DNA of 32,481 bases from Smithella sp. Its GTDB lineage: Bacteria > Desulfobacterota > Syntrophia > Syntrophales > Smithellaceae. The notes beneath the pieces are model-generated. The model worked only from the letters and a program-made list of their open reading frames with translations, did not search any database and was not told the DNA's origin. Positions 24,181 to 32,481 of the stretch are shown here, piece after piece. Each line of letters starts with the position of its first letter. Within the stretch, counting starts at the first letter, position 1. The translations under genes were made by a program, and so were the position numbers. The DNA lies in NCBI GenBank assembly GCA_012522275.1, contig JAAYKU010000111.1:1-32481 (forward strand), read 5' to 3'.

Positions 24181-24209
24181 CTTTAACTTGAAACCGGAGT
24201 GCCTGTCAA
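24181..24209 (-). promoter_or_regulatory. tRNA-Sec promoter
   Basis: On the minus strand TTGACA (24209-24204), 17-base spacer, TTAAAG (24186-24181; TAAAGG with 16 bases is an alternative). The start point would be about 15 bases before the mature tRNA 5' end. It lies just after the stop of the flagellar-rod-like gene (24230). Confidence 0.65.
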
Positions 24210-24229
24210 CAAACAAATGGCGGCAAAGA

Positions 24230-24580
24230 TCACCCGATGAGGTCAAGCAGCGTCTGCTGCATTTTATCAGCTGTTTTTATAGAAAGGATGTTCGCCTCGA
24301 AAGCATAGCGGATGACGATCTGGTCGACGAACTCATGGGCCAGCCCCACGTTGGAGCCTTCCAGCTCTGCGCCGGTTTTCTCATTGACTCCATACACCGC
24401 GCCCGGTGTGTTTATCTGCTCAATTTTCACGCGGATGCCGCCTTGAGGCTCCTGTTGCATGTGGACGCGACTTTTTTTGAACCCGTCCGTGTTGACATTG
24501 GCGATGTTATGGGCGTGGACATCCATCTTGACGCCCAGCGCCCGCAGAGCGGACAAAGCGGTATTGAATGCTGTGGACAT
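24230..24580 (-). CDS. Small orphan flagellar basal-body rod-like protein (FlgB/FlgC/FlgG family)
   Basis: 116 residues from the ATG at 24580, which has GGGGAGG just upstream. The N-terminus STAFNTALSALRALGVKMDVHAHNIANVNTDGFKKSRV carries the flagellar rod/hook signature (A-HNIAN-NT-GFK). The C-terminus SNVGLAHEFVDQIVIRYAFEANILSIKTADKMQQTLLDLIG matches the flg_bbr_C helix (N-V-L--E-V--I----AF-AN---I-T-D-M---LL-L). The middle region is very short, about 50 residues, so this resembles a minimal FlgC-like rod protein. No other flagellar gene is nearby. It could be a stray rod component, a remnant, or an axial protein of another device. It lies 57 bases after the HAD phosphatase gene on the same strand. 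Confidence 0.82.
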   Translation of the reverse strand: MSTAFNTALSALRALGVKMDVHAHNIANVNTDGFKKSRVHMQQEPQGGIRVKIEQINTPGAVYGVNEKTGAELEGSNVGLAHEFVDQIVIRYAFEANILSIKTADKMQQTLLDLIG

Positions 24581-24637
24581 AATTGCCTCCCCGTGTTCAC
24601 AGTTATCCATCGGAATAACCGAAGAAAAACTTGAGTC

Positions 24638-25252
24638 TCAGGCCAGTTCTAGTAAATCCTCAGGATTATCAAACAGATAGTCAGGGCGTGCGGCAAGCAT
24701 TTTTTCCCTGCTGTGCCAGCCCCAGGTGATCCCTACGGTTTTTATGCCTGCGGCGCGGCCCTCACTGATGTCGCCGGCCGTGTCGCCGATGTAGTAGATG
24801 TCTTTCAGGTCTGCACAGTATTTATCGATGATGTACAGGATTTTGTCCTTCTTGCTCAGCATGAAATCGGAGCCGAGCACCTCGTCGAAAATACCGTCGA
24901 GCCCGTACAGGTTCAGCGCTTCTTTGATCGTCGGCGTGTCATTGGAGGAGATGACGACCATGGGGTGATTTTTTTTAAGCTCCCTGAGCACCGGCCCGAC
25001 CGGGGCAAAAGGACGCATGTCCGCATAGTTGATTCCGGCCAGAATGTCGATGGAGGCGCTCATGAATCTGTCCAGGTCAACGCCTTTTTCCACGAGGGAT
25101 TCGTAAAAATTGCCGTCAAAGAGCTCCAGAAACTCCTCCCGTCCGCGTGACAGGGGCTGACCGATCACATTGAGACAGTCGGTGACTGTTTTTTCATAAA
25201 CGTCGAGCGAATCAACGATCACACCGTCAAAATCAAAAAGAAACAGCTTCAT
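24638..25252 (-). CDS. HAD-superfamily phosphatase, phosphoglycolate-phosphatase-like
   Basis: 204-residue HAD hydrolase. Motif I LFDFDGVIVDS (D8 and D10), helical cap from about 15 to 85, motif II MVVISSND near 97-104, motif III lysine K in SKKDKIL, motif IV YYIGDTAGDISEGRAAGIKTVGITWGW near 152-178. This is the Gph/PGP subfamily pattern, but substrate cannot be assigned. Its ATG overlaps the stop of mtnA by 4 bases (ATGA), so it is translationally coupled to it; a role in methylthioribose salvage, or as a house-cleaning phosphatase, is possible but unproven. Confidence 0.87.
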   Translation of the reverse strand: MKLFLFDFDGVIVDSLDVYEKTVTDCLNVIGQPLSRGREEFLELFDGNFYESLVEKGVDLDRFMSASIDILAGINYADMRPFAPVGPVLRELKKNHPMVVISSNDTPTIKEALNLYGLDGIFDEVLGSDFMLSKKDKILYIIDKYCADLKDIYYIGDTAGDISEGRAAGIKTVGITWGWHSREKMLAARPDYLFDNPEDLLELA

Positions 25253-26298
25253 TTGTTTTTATCTCCCTTGCTCAGGCGGCCGATCCTGCGCGCGTCCGGT
25301 TTGGCAATCACGCCTTTTTCCGTAATAATGGCTGCAATAAGTGAAGCAGGCGTAACATCAAAGGCGGGGTTGTATACCTGCATGCCCTTCGGCGCCACGA
25401 CCGTGTCGCGAAAGCCTGTAACCTCGGCGGCCGCCCGCTCCTCAATGGGAATTTCCGCCCCGGTTTTCATGGAAAAATCAAATGTGGAAACAGGCGCGGC
25501 CACATAAAAGGGAACACCGTGCGCCGCCGCGAGCACTGCCAGCGAATAAGTGCCGATTTTGTTGGCCGTATCCCCGTTGGCGGCGATACGATCCGCGCCG
25601 ACGATAATCTTGTCTATCCGCCCCTGCTGCATCAGAAAACCGGCCATGCTGTCTGTAATCAGTGTGGCAGGGATTTTTTCTTTTTTCAGCTCCCACGCGG
25701 TCAGCCTGGCGCCTTGCAGCACCGGTCTGGTTTCATCCACAAAAACCGAAATTTTTTTCCCCGCCTCCCGGGCGGCATAAATCACGCCCAGCGCCGTGCC
25801 GTAGCCGGCGGTGGCCAGCGCCCCCGCGTTGCAGTGCGTCAGCAGCGAGTCCCCGTCGTCGATCAGGGCGCATCCTTCCCGTCCGATGCGTCTGTTGATT
25901 TCAATATCCTCGGCACAGATGCGCCTGGCTTCGGCCAGCAGACCCCGCGCGGGATTTTTCGACCCGGCTGCCTGGAGTGCGGCCAGTGTTTCTTTCATGC
26001 GCTCCAGTGCCCAGAAAAGATTACGGGCCGTCGGACGGGAGGCGGCAATTTCCGCGCAGATGCCGTTGAACTTCCCGGCGAATTCTTCCGGCGGCAAACC
26101 ACTGAGCCCCTGCGCGCCCTGGGCCGCAGCAAGGGCGGCTGCCACGCCGATGGCCGGCGCGCCGCGCACGGTCAAATCCCTGATTGCAGCGATCACTTCA
26201 TGGTAGCAGGTGCATACGACGCGCCTGTATTGTTGCGGCAGGGCGTTTTGATCGATCAGCACAACTGCGTTGTCTCTCCATAAAACCGGTCTAATCAT
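25249..26298 (-). CDS. mtnA: S-methyl-5-thioribose-1-phosphate isomerase
   Basis: Converts methylthioribose 1-phosphate to methylthioribulose 1-phosphate in methionine salvage; homologous to eIF2B-alpha. 349 residues. [13 protein letters not shown] near 45-57, catalytic cysteine C156 in [37 protein letters not shown] near 187-204, catalytic aspartate D236 in [21 protein letters not shown], and [10 protein letters not shown]. It overlaps the gatB stop by 8 bases and continues into the HAD gene. The other salvage genes (mtnP, mtnK and later steps) are not here. In anaerobes MtnA can feed the DHAP/5-deoxyribose-type shunts; that is only a possibility here. Confidence 0.94.
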   Translation of the reverse strand: MIRPVLWRDNAVVLIDQNALPQQYRRVVCTCYHEVIAAIRDLTVRGAPAIGVAAALAAAQGAQGLSGLPPEEFAGKFNGICAEIAASRPTARNLFWALERMKETLAALQAAGSKNPARGLLAEARRICAEDIEINRRIGREGCALIDDGDSLLTHCNAGALATAGYGTALGVIYAAREAGKKISVFVDETRPVLQGARLTAWELKKEKIPATLITDSMAGFLMQQGRIDKIIVGADRIAANGDTANKIGTYSLAVLAAAHGVPFYVAAPVSTFDFSMKTGAEIPIEERAAAEVTGFRDTVVAPKGMQVYNPAFDVTPASLIAAIITEKGVIAKPDARRIGRLSKGDKNK

Positions 26299-27724
26299 GA
26301 TGCAGAGCCTTTTTGAGCAGATCGTTTACCAGCTTCGGATTGGCCTTGCCGCCTGTGAGCTTCATCACCTGGCCGACAAAATATCCAAAGAGCTTGTCCC
26401 TGCCGCCTCTGTATTCGGCCAATTGCCGCGGGTTGGCCTCTAAAACGGCGGCAATCGTTGCGTCAAGCTCTCCTTCATCAGTTATCTGGACCATCCCTTT
26501 TTCGGCGATGATCTGAGCGGGCGGGCGGCCGGTCCGGTACATCTGCTCGATAATTTCCTTGGCCATTTTGCCGCTCACGACGCCCTCTTCAATCAAAAGT
26601 ATCATCTCCGCCAGTGACTCAGGCATAACGGGACAGTCATGAGCGCCACGCCTGTCCTCATTGAGAAGCCTCATGACATCACCCATCACCCAGTTGGCGG
26701 CAATTTTAGGCCTGTCACAAAGCCTGACGACATCTTCGTAATAGTCGGCCAGCCTCCTGTCGGAGGTCAGCACGCCCGCGTCATAGGCGGGAATGCCGTA
26801 TGCGGAAACAAAACGCTCGCGCCTGGCCTGCGGCAGCTCCGGCAGATCGGCGCGGACTTTTGCAACCCATGCCTCGTCAATCACCACCGGCACGAGATCC
26901 GGCTCCGGAAAATAGCGATAGTCTCTGGCCTCCCCTTTGCTGCGCATGGACATCGTCATCCCCTGCGCCTCATCCCACAGTCTTGTTTCCTGCTCAACCT
27001 CCAGGCCTTTTTCCAGCAGACGCCGCTGGCGCGTTACCTCATATTCGAGCGCACGCTGGACATGGCGGAAGGAGTTGAGGTTTTTCAGCTCCGTGCGCCT
27101 GCCTAACGTAGACTGCCCGCGGGGGCGTAAGGAAACATTGGCGTCGCAACGGAAAGAGCCTTCTTCCATATTGCCGTCGCATATTTCCAGATAGACGAGA
27201 ATCTCGTGCAGACTCTTCAGATAATGGACGGCTGCCGCCGGCGAGCGGAGATCCGGCTTGCTGACGATTTCGATCAGAGGCACGCCGGCGCGGTTCAGGT
27301 CCACGTAGCTTGCCCGGTTTGCCTCGTCATGAATCAGTTTGCCTGCGTCTTCTTCCATATGGATGCGCTCAATGCCTATTTTCGTGTTTCCGTCTTGAAC
27401 TTCGATCAGAATATGCCCGCCCTCGGCCAATGGCAGGGTATCTTGCGATATCTGATAGCCTTTGGGCAAGTCGGGGTAAAAATAATTTTTACGCGCGAAA
27501 ACATTTTGCTCATTTATCCTGCAGCCGGTCGCCAGAGCCATTTTCATCGCGAATTCGACTGCCTTCCTGTTGAGCACCGGCAGGGCGCCGGGCAGAGCCA
27601 GACATACAGGGCAGGTAAGGCTGTTGGGCGGCCGGCCGAATGCGGTGGAACAGCCGCAGAAAATTTTTGTACAGGTCAAAAGCTGGGCATGGACTTCCAG
27701 CCCGATGACAGTTTCAAAATCCAT
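26291..27724 (-). CDS. gatB: Aspartyl/glutamyl-tRNA amidotransferase subunit B
   Basis: Kinase/tRNA-binding subunit of GatCAB, which converts Glu-tRNA-Gln and/or Asp-tRNA-Asn to the amide. 477 residues. N-terminus [15 protein letters not shown], cysteine cluster [85 protein letters not shown], and a C-terminal YqeY-like domain ending in [17 protein letters not shown]. Its ATG shares a base with the gatA stop (TAATG). Presence of GatCAB implies at least one amide aminoacyl-tRNA is made indirectly. Confidence 0.97.
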   Translation of the reverse strand: MDFETVIGLEVHAQLLTCTKIFCGCSTAFGRPPNSLTCPVCLALPGALPVLNRKAVEFAMKMALATGCRINEQNVFARKNYFYPDLPKGYQISQDTLPLAEGGHILIEVQDGNTKIGIERIHMEEDAGKLIHDEANRASYVDLNRAGVPLIEIVSKPDLRSPAAAVHYLKSLHEILVYLEICDGNMEEGSFRCDANVSLRPRGQSTLGRRTELKNLNSFRHVQRALEYEVTRQRRLLEKGLEVEQETRLWDEAQGMTMSMRSKGEARDYRYFPEPDLVPVVIDEAWVAKVRADLPELPQARRERFVSAYGIPAYDAGVLTSDRRLADYYEDVVRLCDRPKIAANWVMGDVMRLLNEDRRGAHDCPVMPESLAEMILLIEEGVVSGKMAKEIIEQMYRTGRPPAQIIAEKGMVQITDEGELDATIAAVLEANPRQLAEYRGGRDKLFGYFVGQVMKLTGGKANPKLVNDLLKKALHHD

Positions 27725-29181
27725 TACACAACGGGCCTCCTCTTTTCAACAGCGGCGCTTTTTTCAAACGCCGCGGCGAACTGCAAAAGCCTGGCCTCTT
27801 CAAAGCGGCCAGCCAGAAACTGCACACCCACCGGGAGACCGGCGTGCGTATAGCCGCAGGGAATGGAAATGGCGGGAATGCCGGAGAGATTCGCCGAGAT
27901 GGTGAACATATCGGACAGATACATCTGCAGCGGGTTTTCCACCTTCTCACCTATTTTAAACGCGGGAGTAGGCGTGGTCGGGGTGAGAATTATGTCGCAT
28001 TCACGGAATGCTTCGTCAAAGTCGCGGCTGATGAGCGTACGCACCTGCGAGGCCTTACCGTAATATGCGTCGCGGTAACCGGCGGAAAGCGAATAAGCAC
28101 CGATGATGATGCGGCGCTTTACTTCCGCGCCGAAGCCGTCCGTTCGGCTTTTGGTATATACTTCGGCCAGATCCCGTGCCTCTTTTGCCCGCAGGCCGTA
28201 TCTGATGCCGTCCATGCGCGCCAGATTCGACGACGCTTCCGCCGGCGCGATAATACAGTAGACCGCCACACAGTATTTTGTGTGCGGAAGGGAAATTTCC
28301 GTGATCCGCGCGCCGCATTTTTCGACACTCTGCACCGCCTTTTCTACAGCGTCCAAAACTTCGCGGTCGGTACCTTCAGCAAAATACTCCTTCGGAATGC
28401 CCACTAGCCAGCCGGAAATATCGCGTCCTAAAAACTTGCGGTAGTCCGGAATTTGTGTCGCCACGCAAGTGGCATCACGGGGGTCATAACCTGCCAGCAC
28501 ATTCATCATGATGGCCGCATCCTCCACGTCCTTGGTCAGAGGCCCGATCTGATCGAGAGACGAGGCAAACGCGACAAGGCCGAAGCGCGACACAAGACCA
28601 TAGGTGGGCTTAAAGCCGATCACGCCGCAAAGGGAAGCGGGCTGGCGGATCGAGCCGCCCGTATCGGAGCCTACCGCCGCGATGCATTCATCCGCCGCCA
28701 CGGCCGCCGCCGAGCCGCCGCTGGAACCGCCGGGAATCCGGTCGGTGTCCCAAGGGTTGCGCGTCGGCCCGAAACATGATGTCTCTGTGGAGGAGCCCAT
28801 GGCGAATTCGTCCGTGTTGGTCTTGCCGATGAATATCGCCCCCGCCGCGGCAAGTTTTTCCACCACCGTCGCGTCGTAGGGCGAAATATAGTTTTGCAGC
28901 ATGCGCGAGCCGCACGTTGTCGGCACACCGCGCGTGCAAAGCAGATCCTTGAGTGCCACGCCAATGCCGGTCAGGGGCTTGATGTCTCCTCTTTTTATGT
29001 CTTCATCGGCCAGGGCCGCCTGTGCCAGGGCTTCTTCCTTCATCAGGCGTATGTAGGCGTGAACTTTTGGTTCGACCGCGCCGATACGCTGAAAAACGGC
29101 TTCGGTAATCCGTGTCGCCGTCGTCCCGCCGGCGCGGATCATGTCCTGTAGTTCATGAATGGTTAGCGAGTGCAACTCCAT
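27724..29181 (-). CDS. gatA: Aspartyl/glutamyl-tRNA amidotransferase subunit A
   Basis: Glutaminase subunit of GatCAB, amidase-signature family, 485 residues. Catalytic K78 in GVALKDL, S153 in [16 protein letters not shown] and S177 in [13 protein letters not shown] form the Ser-cisSer-Lys triad; [18 protein letters not shown] and GYDPRDATC are typical. It is followed directly by gatB and preceded by gatC with a 103-base gap that contains small inverted repeats. Confidence 0.97.
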   Translation of the reverse strand: MELHSLTIHELQDMIRAGGTTATRITEAVFQRIGAVEPKVHAYIRLMKEEALAQAALADEDIKRGDIKPLTGIGVALKDLLCTRGVPTTCGSRMLQNYISPYDATVVEKLAAAGAIFIGKTNTDEFAMGSSTETSCFGPTRNPWDTDRIPGGSSGGSAAAVAADECIAAVGSDTGGSIRQPASLCGVIGFKPTYGLVSRFGLVAFASSLDQIGPLTKDVEDAAIMMNVLAGYDPRDATCVATQIPDYRKFLGRDISGWLVGIPKEYFAEGTDREVLDAVEKAVQSVEKCGARITEISLPHTKYCVAVYCIIAPAEASSNLARMDGIRYGLRAKEARDLAEVYTKSRTDGFGAEVKRRIIIGAYSLSAGYRDAYYGKASQVRTLISRDFDEAFRECDIILTPTTPTPAFKIGEKVENPLQMYLSDMFTISANLSGIPAISIPCGYTHAGLPVGVQFLAGRFEEARLLQFAAAFEKSAAVEKRRPVV

Positions 29182-29284
29182 AAAATCCTCTTATCAGTGA
29201 AAACCTCTCATTTTATTCCTGTTTGCAGGAGTTTTCCGACGGCTTTGCCCAAAGGCAAAAGCTGTGTGACCATGTGCCTGCTTG

Positions 29285-29572
29285 TCAATCAATGATTTTC
29301 GGCACACGGAAAAAATCGCCGCGCGTGTCCGGCGCGTTGGTCAACGCCTCTTGCGTATTGAGTGACTCACGCACCTCGTCTTCACGAAAAACGTTGGTCA
29401 GGCCTCCCGGATGCGCCGCGGGAACCACTCCCTGAGTGTCCAGTTCATTGAGGCTGCCGATATAAAGCAGAACTTCGTTGAGCTGGCGGGCAAATATTTC
29501 TTTTTCCTGATCCGTAATTTCCAGGCGCGCCAGCCCGGCGGCGTACTCCACATCCATTGCGCTCAGTTTCAA
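29285..29572 (-). CDS. gatC: Aspartyl/glutamyl-tRNA amidotransferase subunit C
   Basis: Small bridging subunit of GatCAB, 95 residues with a TTG start at 29572 (MKLSAMDVEYAAGLARLEIT, the family opening). AAGGAGG sits 5 bases upstream and overlaps the stop codon of the HDAC-like gene, so the two genes are coupled. IGSLNELDTQGVVPAAHPGGLTNVFREDEV and the ending FFRVPKIID are diagnostic. The open frame extends upstream to 29683 inside the previous gene but without family similarity there. Confidence 0.95.
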   Translation of the reverse strand: MKLSAMDVEYAAGLARLEITDQEKEIFARQLNEVLLYIGSLNELDTQGVVPAAHPGGLTNVFREDEVRESLNTQEALTNAPDTRGDFFRVPKIID

Positions 29573-29582
29573 AACAGCCTCC

Positions 29583-30635
29583 TTAAAACACATCCCAGTA
29601 CGGACGCTGCAGGGAAATGACTTTTTTGAGCACCCGCATGTTGGCTTCATCCGCAGCCTCTTCCATGTCGGAAAGCTGCCCACAGGTCATGTGCGTTTCA
29701 TCGCTCATCTCCATCAGTGTGGACCTCACCGAGAGCGCCAGACCGCCTGCGTGATAGCCCCCCTCCAGAACGGCAACAATCTTGCCGTCGCAGCATTGAT
29801 CGGCGATATCGAGAAGCACCCGTGTCATCGCGGCAAATCCCTCCGGTGTAACGCGCATGGAGCCGAGCGGGTCTTTGTAGTAGATATCGTAGCCGGCGGA
29901 TACTAAAATGAGCTGCGGCCGATATGCAAGGGCAATCGGCGCGAGAATTTTTTGCATTGCCGCCACGTATGTGCCGTTTACCGCCCCGCGGTTCAGGGGA
30001 ACATTCACGGTAAAGCCCAGCCCCATACCCTCACCGACCTCCTGCCAGCTGCCCGTGCCGGGATAATGGGGATACTGATGGGTCGAAAAGTAAAGCACCC
30101 GACGGTCGGCATAGAACATTTTCTGAGTGCCGTTGCCGTGATGCAGGTCCCAGTCAACGACGAGTGTTTTTTTGATACCGTGCCGGCAGTGCGCATGCAT
30201 GGCTCCTATGGCAATGTTGTTGAAAACACAGAAGCCTGCCGAATTACCCGCACCGGCATGATGGCCGGGGGGGCGGACAAGAGCAAAGGCATTGTCCACC
30301 TCGCCTGCGATAACCGCGTCTATGGCGTTGAGCAGGCCGCCTGCGGCAAGCTTCGCAATCTTGTATGTCTCGGCGCCGGTCATCGTGTCCGGATCCAGAA
30401 TGACATGGCTTTTGCCCGCAGTGGATGCGACGAAGTCGATATAGTGAGGCGTGTGTACGTAGGCAATTTCATCATGGCTGGCCGGGCGCGGCTCGATGCA
30501 GACATATTGCCGGACACACGCAGGGTTGTCGAGCATTTCATAGACGGATGCCAGTCTCTCGGGACTCTCCGGGTGAGAAAATCCGGCCGTATGCTTTAAG
30601 TAGCGCTTATCTTTTACGATTCCGGTTTTGCGCAA
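29583..30635 (-). CDS. Histone deacetylase-like amidohydrolase (HDAC/AcuC/APAH superfamily)
   Basis: Zinc-dependent amidohydrolase of 350 residues in the arginase/deacetylase fold. Motifs: HTAGFSHPESPERL near 15-28, VRPPGHHAGAGNSAGFCVFNN near 119-139 with the catalytic HH pair, zinc-binding VVDWDLHHGNGTQ near 156-168, VSAGYDIYYKDPLGSM with the third zinc ligand aspartate, and VLEGGYHAGGLA with a catalytic-loop tyrosine. Substrates in bacteria can be acetyl-polyamines, acetyl-lysine proteins or other amides; not decidable here. The start is TTG at 30635 with GAGGG about 8 bases upstream; no better ATG is near. It heads the run gatC-gatA-gatB-mtnA-HAD and is 10 bases from gatC. Confidence 0.9.
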   Translation of the reverse strand: MRKTGIVKDKRYLKHTAGFSHPESPERLASVYEMLDNPACVRQYVCIEPRPASHDEIAYVHTPHYIDFVASTAGKSHVILDPDTMTGAETYKIAKLAAGGLLNAIDAVIAGEVDNAFALVRPPGHHAGAGNSAGFCVFNNIAIGAMHAHCRHGIKKTLVVDWDLHHGNGTQKMFYADRRVLYFSTHQYPHYPGTGSWQEVGEGMGLGFTVNVPLNRGAVNGTYVAAMQKILAPIALAYRPQLILVSAGYDIYYKDPLGSMRVTPEGFAAMTRVLLDIADQCCDGKIVAVLEGGYHAGGLALSVRSTLMEMSDETHMTCGQLSDMEEAADEANMRVLKKVISLQRPYWDVF

Positions 30636-30835
30636 TACGCGGACCCTCTTTCGAAAAATGGTTCATTGTTATCAATTACTTATCATAAACGGCCTTAAAG
30701 AGCAAACACGGCTGAAATTTAACATCCGCGCAATTACAGCAGTGGGATGTTCATGTCAAGCGCCTCGTAAGACAGGCGCCATCAGCAAGCGGCCTTGACG
30801 CTCCCGTTTTGTCTGTGGGCAAAAAGGTATTGCAT

Positions 30836-30866
30836 TTGCCTGTTTCAAAGGGCATGAAGATATAAT
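30836..30866 (+). promoter_or_regulatory. Candidate promoter for the M48 protease gene
   Basis: Consensus -10 TATAAT (30861-30866) with TTGCCT (30836-30841) at a long 19-base spacing. It lies 46 bases before the chosen start codon. Upstream, GTCAAG (30755-30760) pairs with CTTGAC (30794-30799) around a GCCT/AGGC inner stem. Confidence 0.45.
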
Positions 30867-30911
30867 CAATGAGCTGCACAGGCAGTGGAAAATTTTTGGA
30901 GAAAAATAATC

Positions 30912-31856
30912 ATGAAAAGAAAAATCAGCTTTTTGATGGCCGCTTTTATGCTGGTCACCATTTCCTGCGCGCCGACCCACTCGTCGCGCTATCGTGAAGG
31001 TTCCAACGTCGGCCAGGAAACCAAAATGACGCCACAAGACGAGGAGAGGCTGACCAAAGAAGCTCTGCCTAAAATGCTGAAGGATTACCCGCCGGCACAA
31101 AATCAGGAATTGCAAAAATATGTTTCCAGCCTGGGAATGAAGATCGTCCGGGCCAACAACCTGGAGGGGAATCCCTACCGCTACAATTTTACCGTCGTGG
31201 ACGTGGCCGACATTAACGCTTTTGCCATGCCGGCGGGAACCATATTTGTCACGGCCCCGCTTATTGCACACACCTCGAGTGAAGCGGAGCTCGCAGTCGT
31301 GGTCTCACACGAAATCGGCCATGTCGTAGCACGCCATTCCGCGGAAAGAATGTATCAGATGGAAAAAGCCCAGAACAAAACATGGCTGTATGCAGGCGGG
31401 GGTGCTCTCGTCGGGGCGGCCGCCGGGCTGGGCCTGGGGGCTTTGCTTTGCGACAAGGGCGACACGGCCTGTCTGGCCAAGGCGGCGGCAATCGGCGGGG
31501 TTGTCGGAGCGGGAGGAGGGCTTGTGGCGCAGAAATATACTTTTCTTGTAAACTCGCGGGAAGATGAAATGGAAGCGGACCGCCTCGGCTTCCGATACTC
31601 GGTGGCCGCCGGTTATCATAAAGACCATGTCGGAAAATTTTATGAAAAACTGCTGGAAACGGAAAAAAGCGGCAACAAAGACGGCAATCCGCTGATGAAA
31701 AGCCTGTCGGACGCCTTCAGCACGCATCCGCCCAGTAATGAACGGGTCAAACAAATGAAAGAGCTGGCAGCGGAAAGCCCGGAAAGAAACGCGGTTATCA
31801 ACACGACGGAATTCAACCGGGCAAGGCAGATTGCCGCGTCTTTGAAGAAAAAATGA
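30912..31856 (+). CDS. Lipoprotein M48-family zinc metalloprotease
   Basis: 314-residue envelope protease from the ATG at 30912 (GGAG 10 bases upstream; an upstream ATG at 30885 lacks a site and would mask the signal peptide). Signal peptide with lipobox TISC, C19. Zinc motif SHEIGHVVARHSAERM with H133, E134, H137; third ligand probably E219 in NSREDEMEADRLG. Between them lies a glycine/alanine-rich hydrophobic hairpin (about 158-207, with C180 and C187 at its turn) as in LoiP/YcaL/BepA-like members. The short ending THPPSNERVKQMKEL is the conserved M48 tail; no TPR domain follows. Likely role: quality control of outer-membrane or periplasmic proteins. Confidence 0.93.
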   Translation: MKRKISFLMAAFMLVTISCAPTHSSRYREGSNVGQETKMTPQDEERLTKEALPKMLKDYPPAQNQELQKYVSSLGMKIVRANNLEGNPYRYNFTVVDVADINAFAMPAGTIFVTAPLIAHTSSEAELAVVVSHEIGHVVARHSAERMYQMEKAQNKTWLYAGGGALVGAAAGLGLGALLCDKGDTACLAKAAAIGGVVGAGGGLVAQKYTFLVNSREDEMEADRLGFRYSVAAGYHKDHVGKFYEKLLETEKSGNKDGNPLMKSLSDAFSTHPPSNERVKQMKELAAESPERNAVINTTEFNRARQIAASLKKK

Positions 31857-31919
31857 GCGGGTCAGGAAAACAGTGTTTGATGGTCGGAGAGCGGGAAAAT
31901 AGAAAATGGCGTGGGGTTG

Positions 31920-32481
31920 CTATTTGTTGTTTTTGTTTGCATACCACTCAATCTGGCTGCAAATCCCACGGAAAATTTTCACTTCGCGTGACGAAAGACC
32001 GGCGCGGGTAAAGAAGCGCCGCAGATCCAGCATCCAGTATTCAGGATTTTGCCTGTTGACAAAACCGACCTGTGCAAGAAAAGAGTTTATCTGTCCGTAC
32101 ATACCTTCGAGCTCCGAAGACAGGGCCAGCCCCGGCTCGGCAACCTTACGGTCTGACGCTTGCGTTGCCAGGAAAATTTCATAACACAAAATCATTACGG
32201 CATGGGAAAGATTGACGGAGGTGAATTCCCGCGAGGTCGGAATTGTCACGACACAGTGGCACAGGTGCAACTGTTCGTTGGCCAGCCCTGTATCTTCCGG
32301 ACCGAACAGAAGGGCAACCCTGTTTGCCGGGGCAAGCTCAGCGGCTTTCCGGGCCGCCGCGCGCGGCGTCACAAACGGCCCGCGTGCCCTGCCGGTTCTG
32401 GCCGTCGTCCCGATGATATACTGAAAATCACACAACGCTTCCGGAGCAGAGTCCGCATATTTTATGTTGTCGACAACGTCC
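31920..32481 (-). CDS. TrmJ-type RNA 2'-O-methyltransferase (5' part cut by window edge)
   Basis: SPOUT-class RNA methyltransferase, probably tRNA (cytidine/uridine-32-2'-O)-methyltransferase TrmJ or a close relative. The frame is open to the window edge, so the N-terminus, including the first knot strand, is missing; about 186 residues are visible. Motifs: IIGTTARTGR, VALLFGPEDTGLANEQLHLC (SAM-knot motif 2) and IPTSREFTSVNLSHAVMILCYEI (motif 3, NLS-AV). A C-terminal extension of about 75 residues (FLAQVGFVNRQNPEYWMLDLRRFFTRAGLSSREVKIFRGIC) is the TrmJ-specific domain. An in-frame TTG at 32435 is not a real start because the conserved fold continues upstream. Confidence 0.9.
   Translation of the reverse strand, partial: DVVDNIKYADSAPEALCDFQYIIGTTARTGRARGPFVTPRAAARKAAELAPANRVALLFGPEDTGLANEQLHLCHCVVTIPTSREFTSVNLSHAVMILCYEIFLATQASDRKVAEPGLALSSELEGMYGQINSFLAQVGFVNRQNPEYWMLDLRRFFTRAGLSSREVKIFRGICSQIEWYANKNNK

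Overview
The window looks like a chromosomal segment of an anaerobic Gram-negative bacterium, most likely a Desulfobacterota (delta-proteobacterial) member close to the syntrophic fatty/aromatic-acid degraders. This placement is inference from gene content: Liv-type transporter, 3-hydroxyacyl-CoA dehydrogenase, NPD/FabK-type FMN enzyme, selenocysteine tRNA, GatCAB, lipoproteins and DsbC-like proteins. No phylogenetic search was possible.

Region 1 (1-8970) is an accessory catabolic block. It holds two Liv-type permease genes (livM partial, livH; minus strand), a divergent Liv-type binding protein (plus), a DUF1330 protein and an epoxide-hydrolase-like alpha/beta hydrolase (minus), a nitronate-monooxygenase-family flavoprotein (plus), a TetR regulator (minus) and a 3-hydroxyacyl-CoA dehydrogenase (plus). 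The sequence ties these genes together. A perfect 12-bp palindrome, CAACGATCGTTG, lies both in front of the hydrolase and between tetR and the dehydrogenase gene, and related sites lie in front of the binding-protein and flavoprotein genes. Three of the four sites sit at exactly the same distance from a TTGACA -35 box with a 17-bp spacer, so that the operator covers the start point. This reads as a local TetR regulon for uptake and beta-oxidation-like breakdown of an unknown carboxylic acid or ester.

Region 2 (8988-18590) is housekeeping: a stand-alone dihydrolipoamide-dehydrogenase-type gene (minus), then a tight plus-strand operon xseA-xseB-ispA-dxs-tlyA-ispH for exonuclease VII, isoprenoid precursors and rRNA methylation. 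The ispH product is fused to a nine-helix UbiA-like membrane domain. A lipoprotein, an Nfu-type Fe-S scaffold protein and a 2[4Fe-4S] ferredoxin follow.

Region 3 (18740-23088) is tmk-holB-ricT(PSP1)-metG, a gene order reminiscent of the Bacillus tmk-holB-yaaT-metS neighbourhood.

Region 4 (23122-30635, all minus) holds a DsbC-like lipoprotein and selC (tRNA-Sec, with its own promoter and terminator). Upstream of selC is a dense run of genes, read in order HDAC-like amidohydrolase, gatC, gatA, gatB, mtnA, HAD phosphatase and an orphan small flagellar-rod-like protein. A lipoprotein M48 metalloprotease (plus) and a truncated TrmJ-type RNA methyltransferase (minus) end the window. I saw no CRISPR array, insertion sequence, rRNA or prophage.
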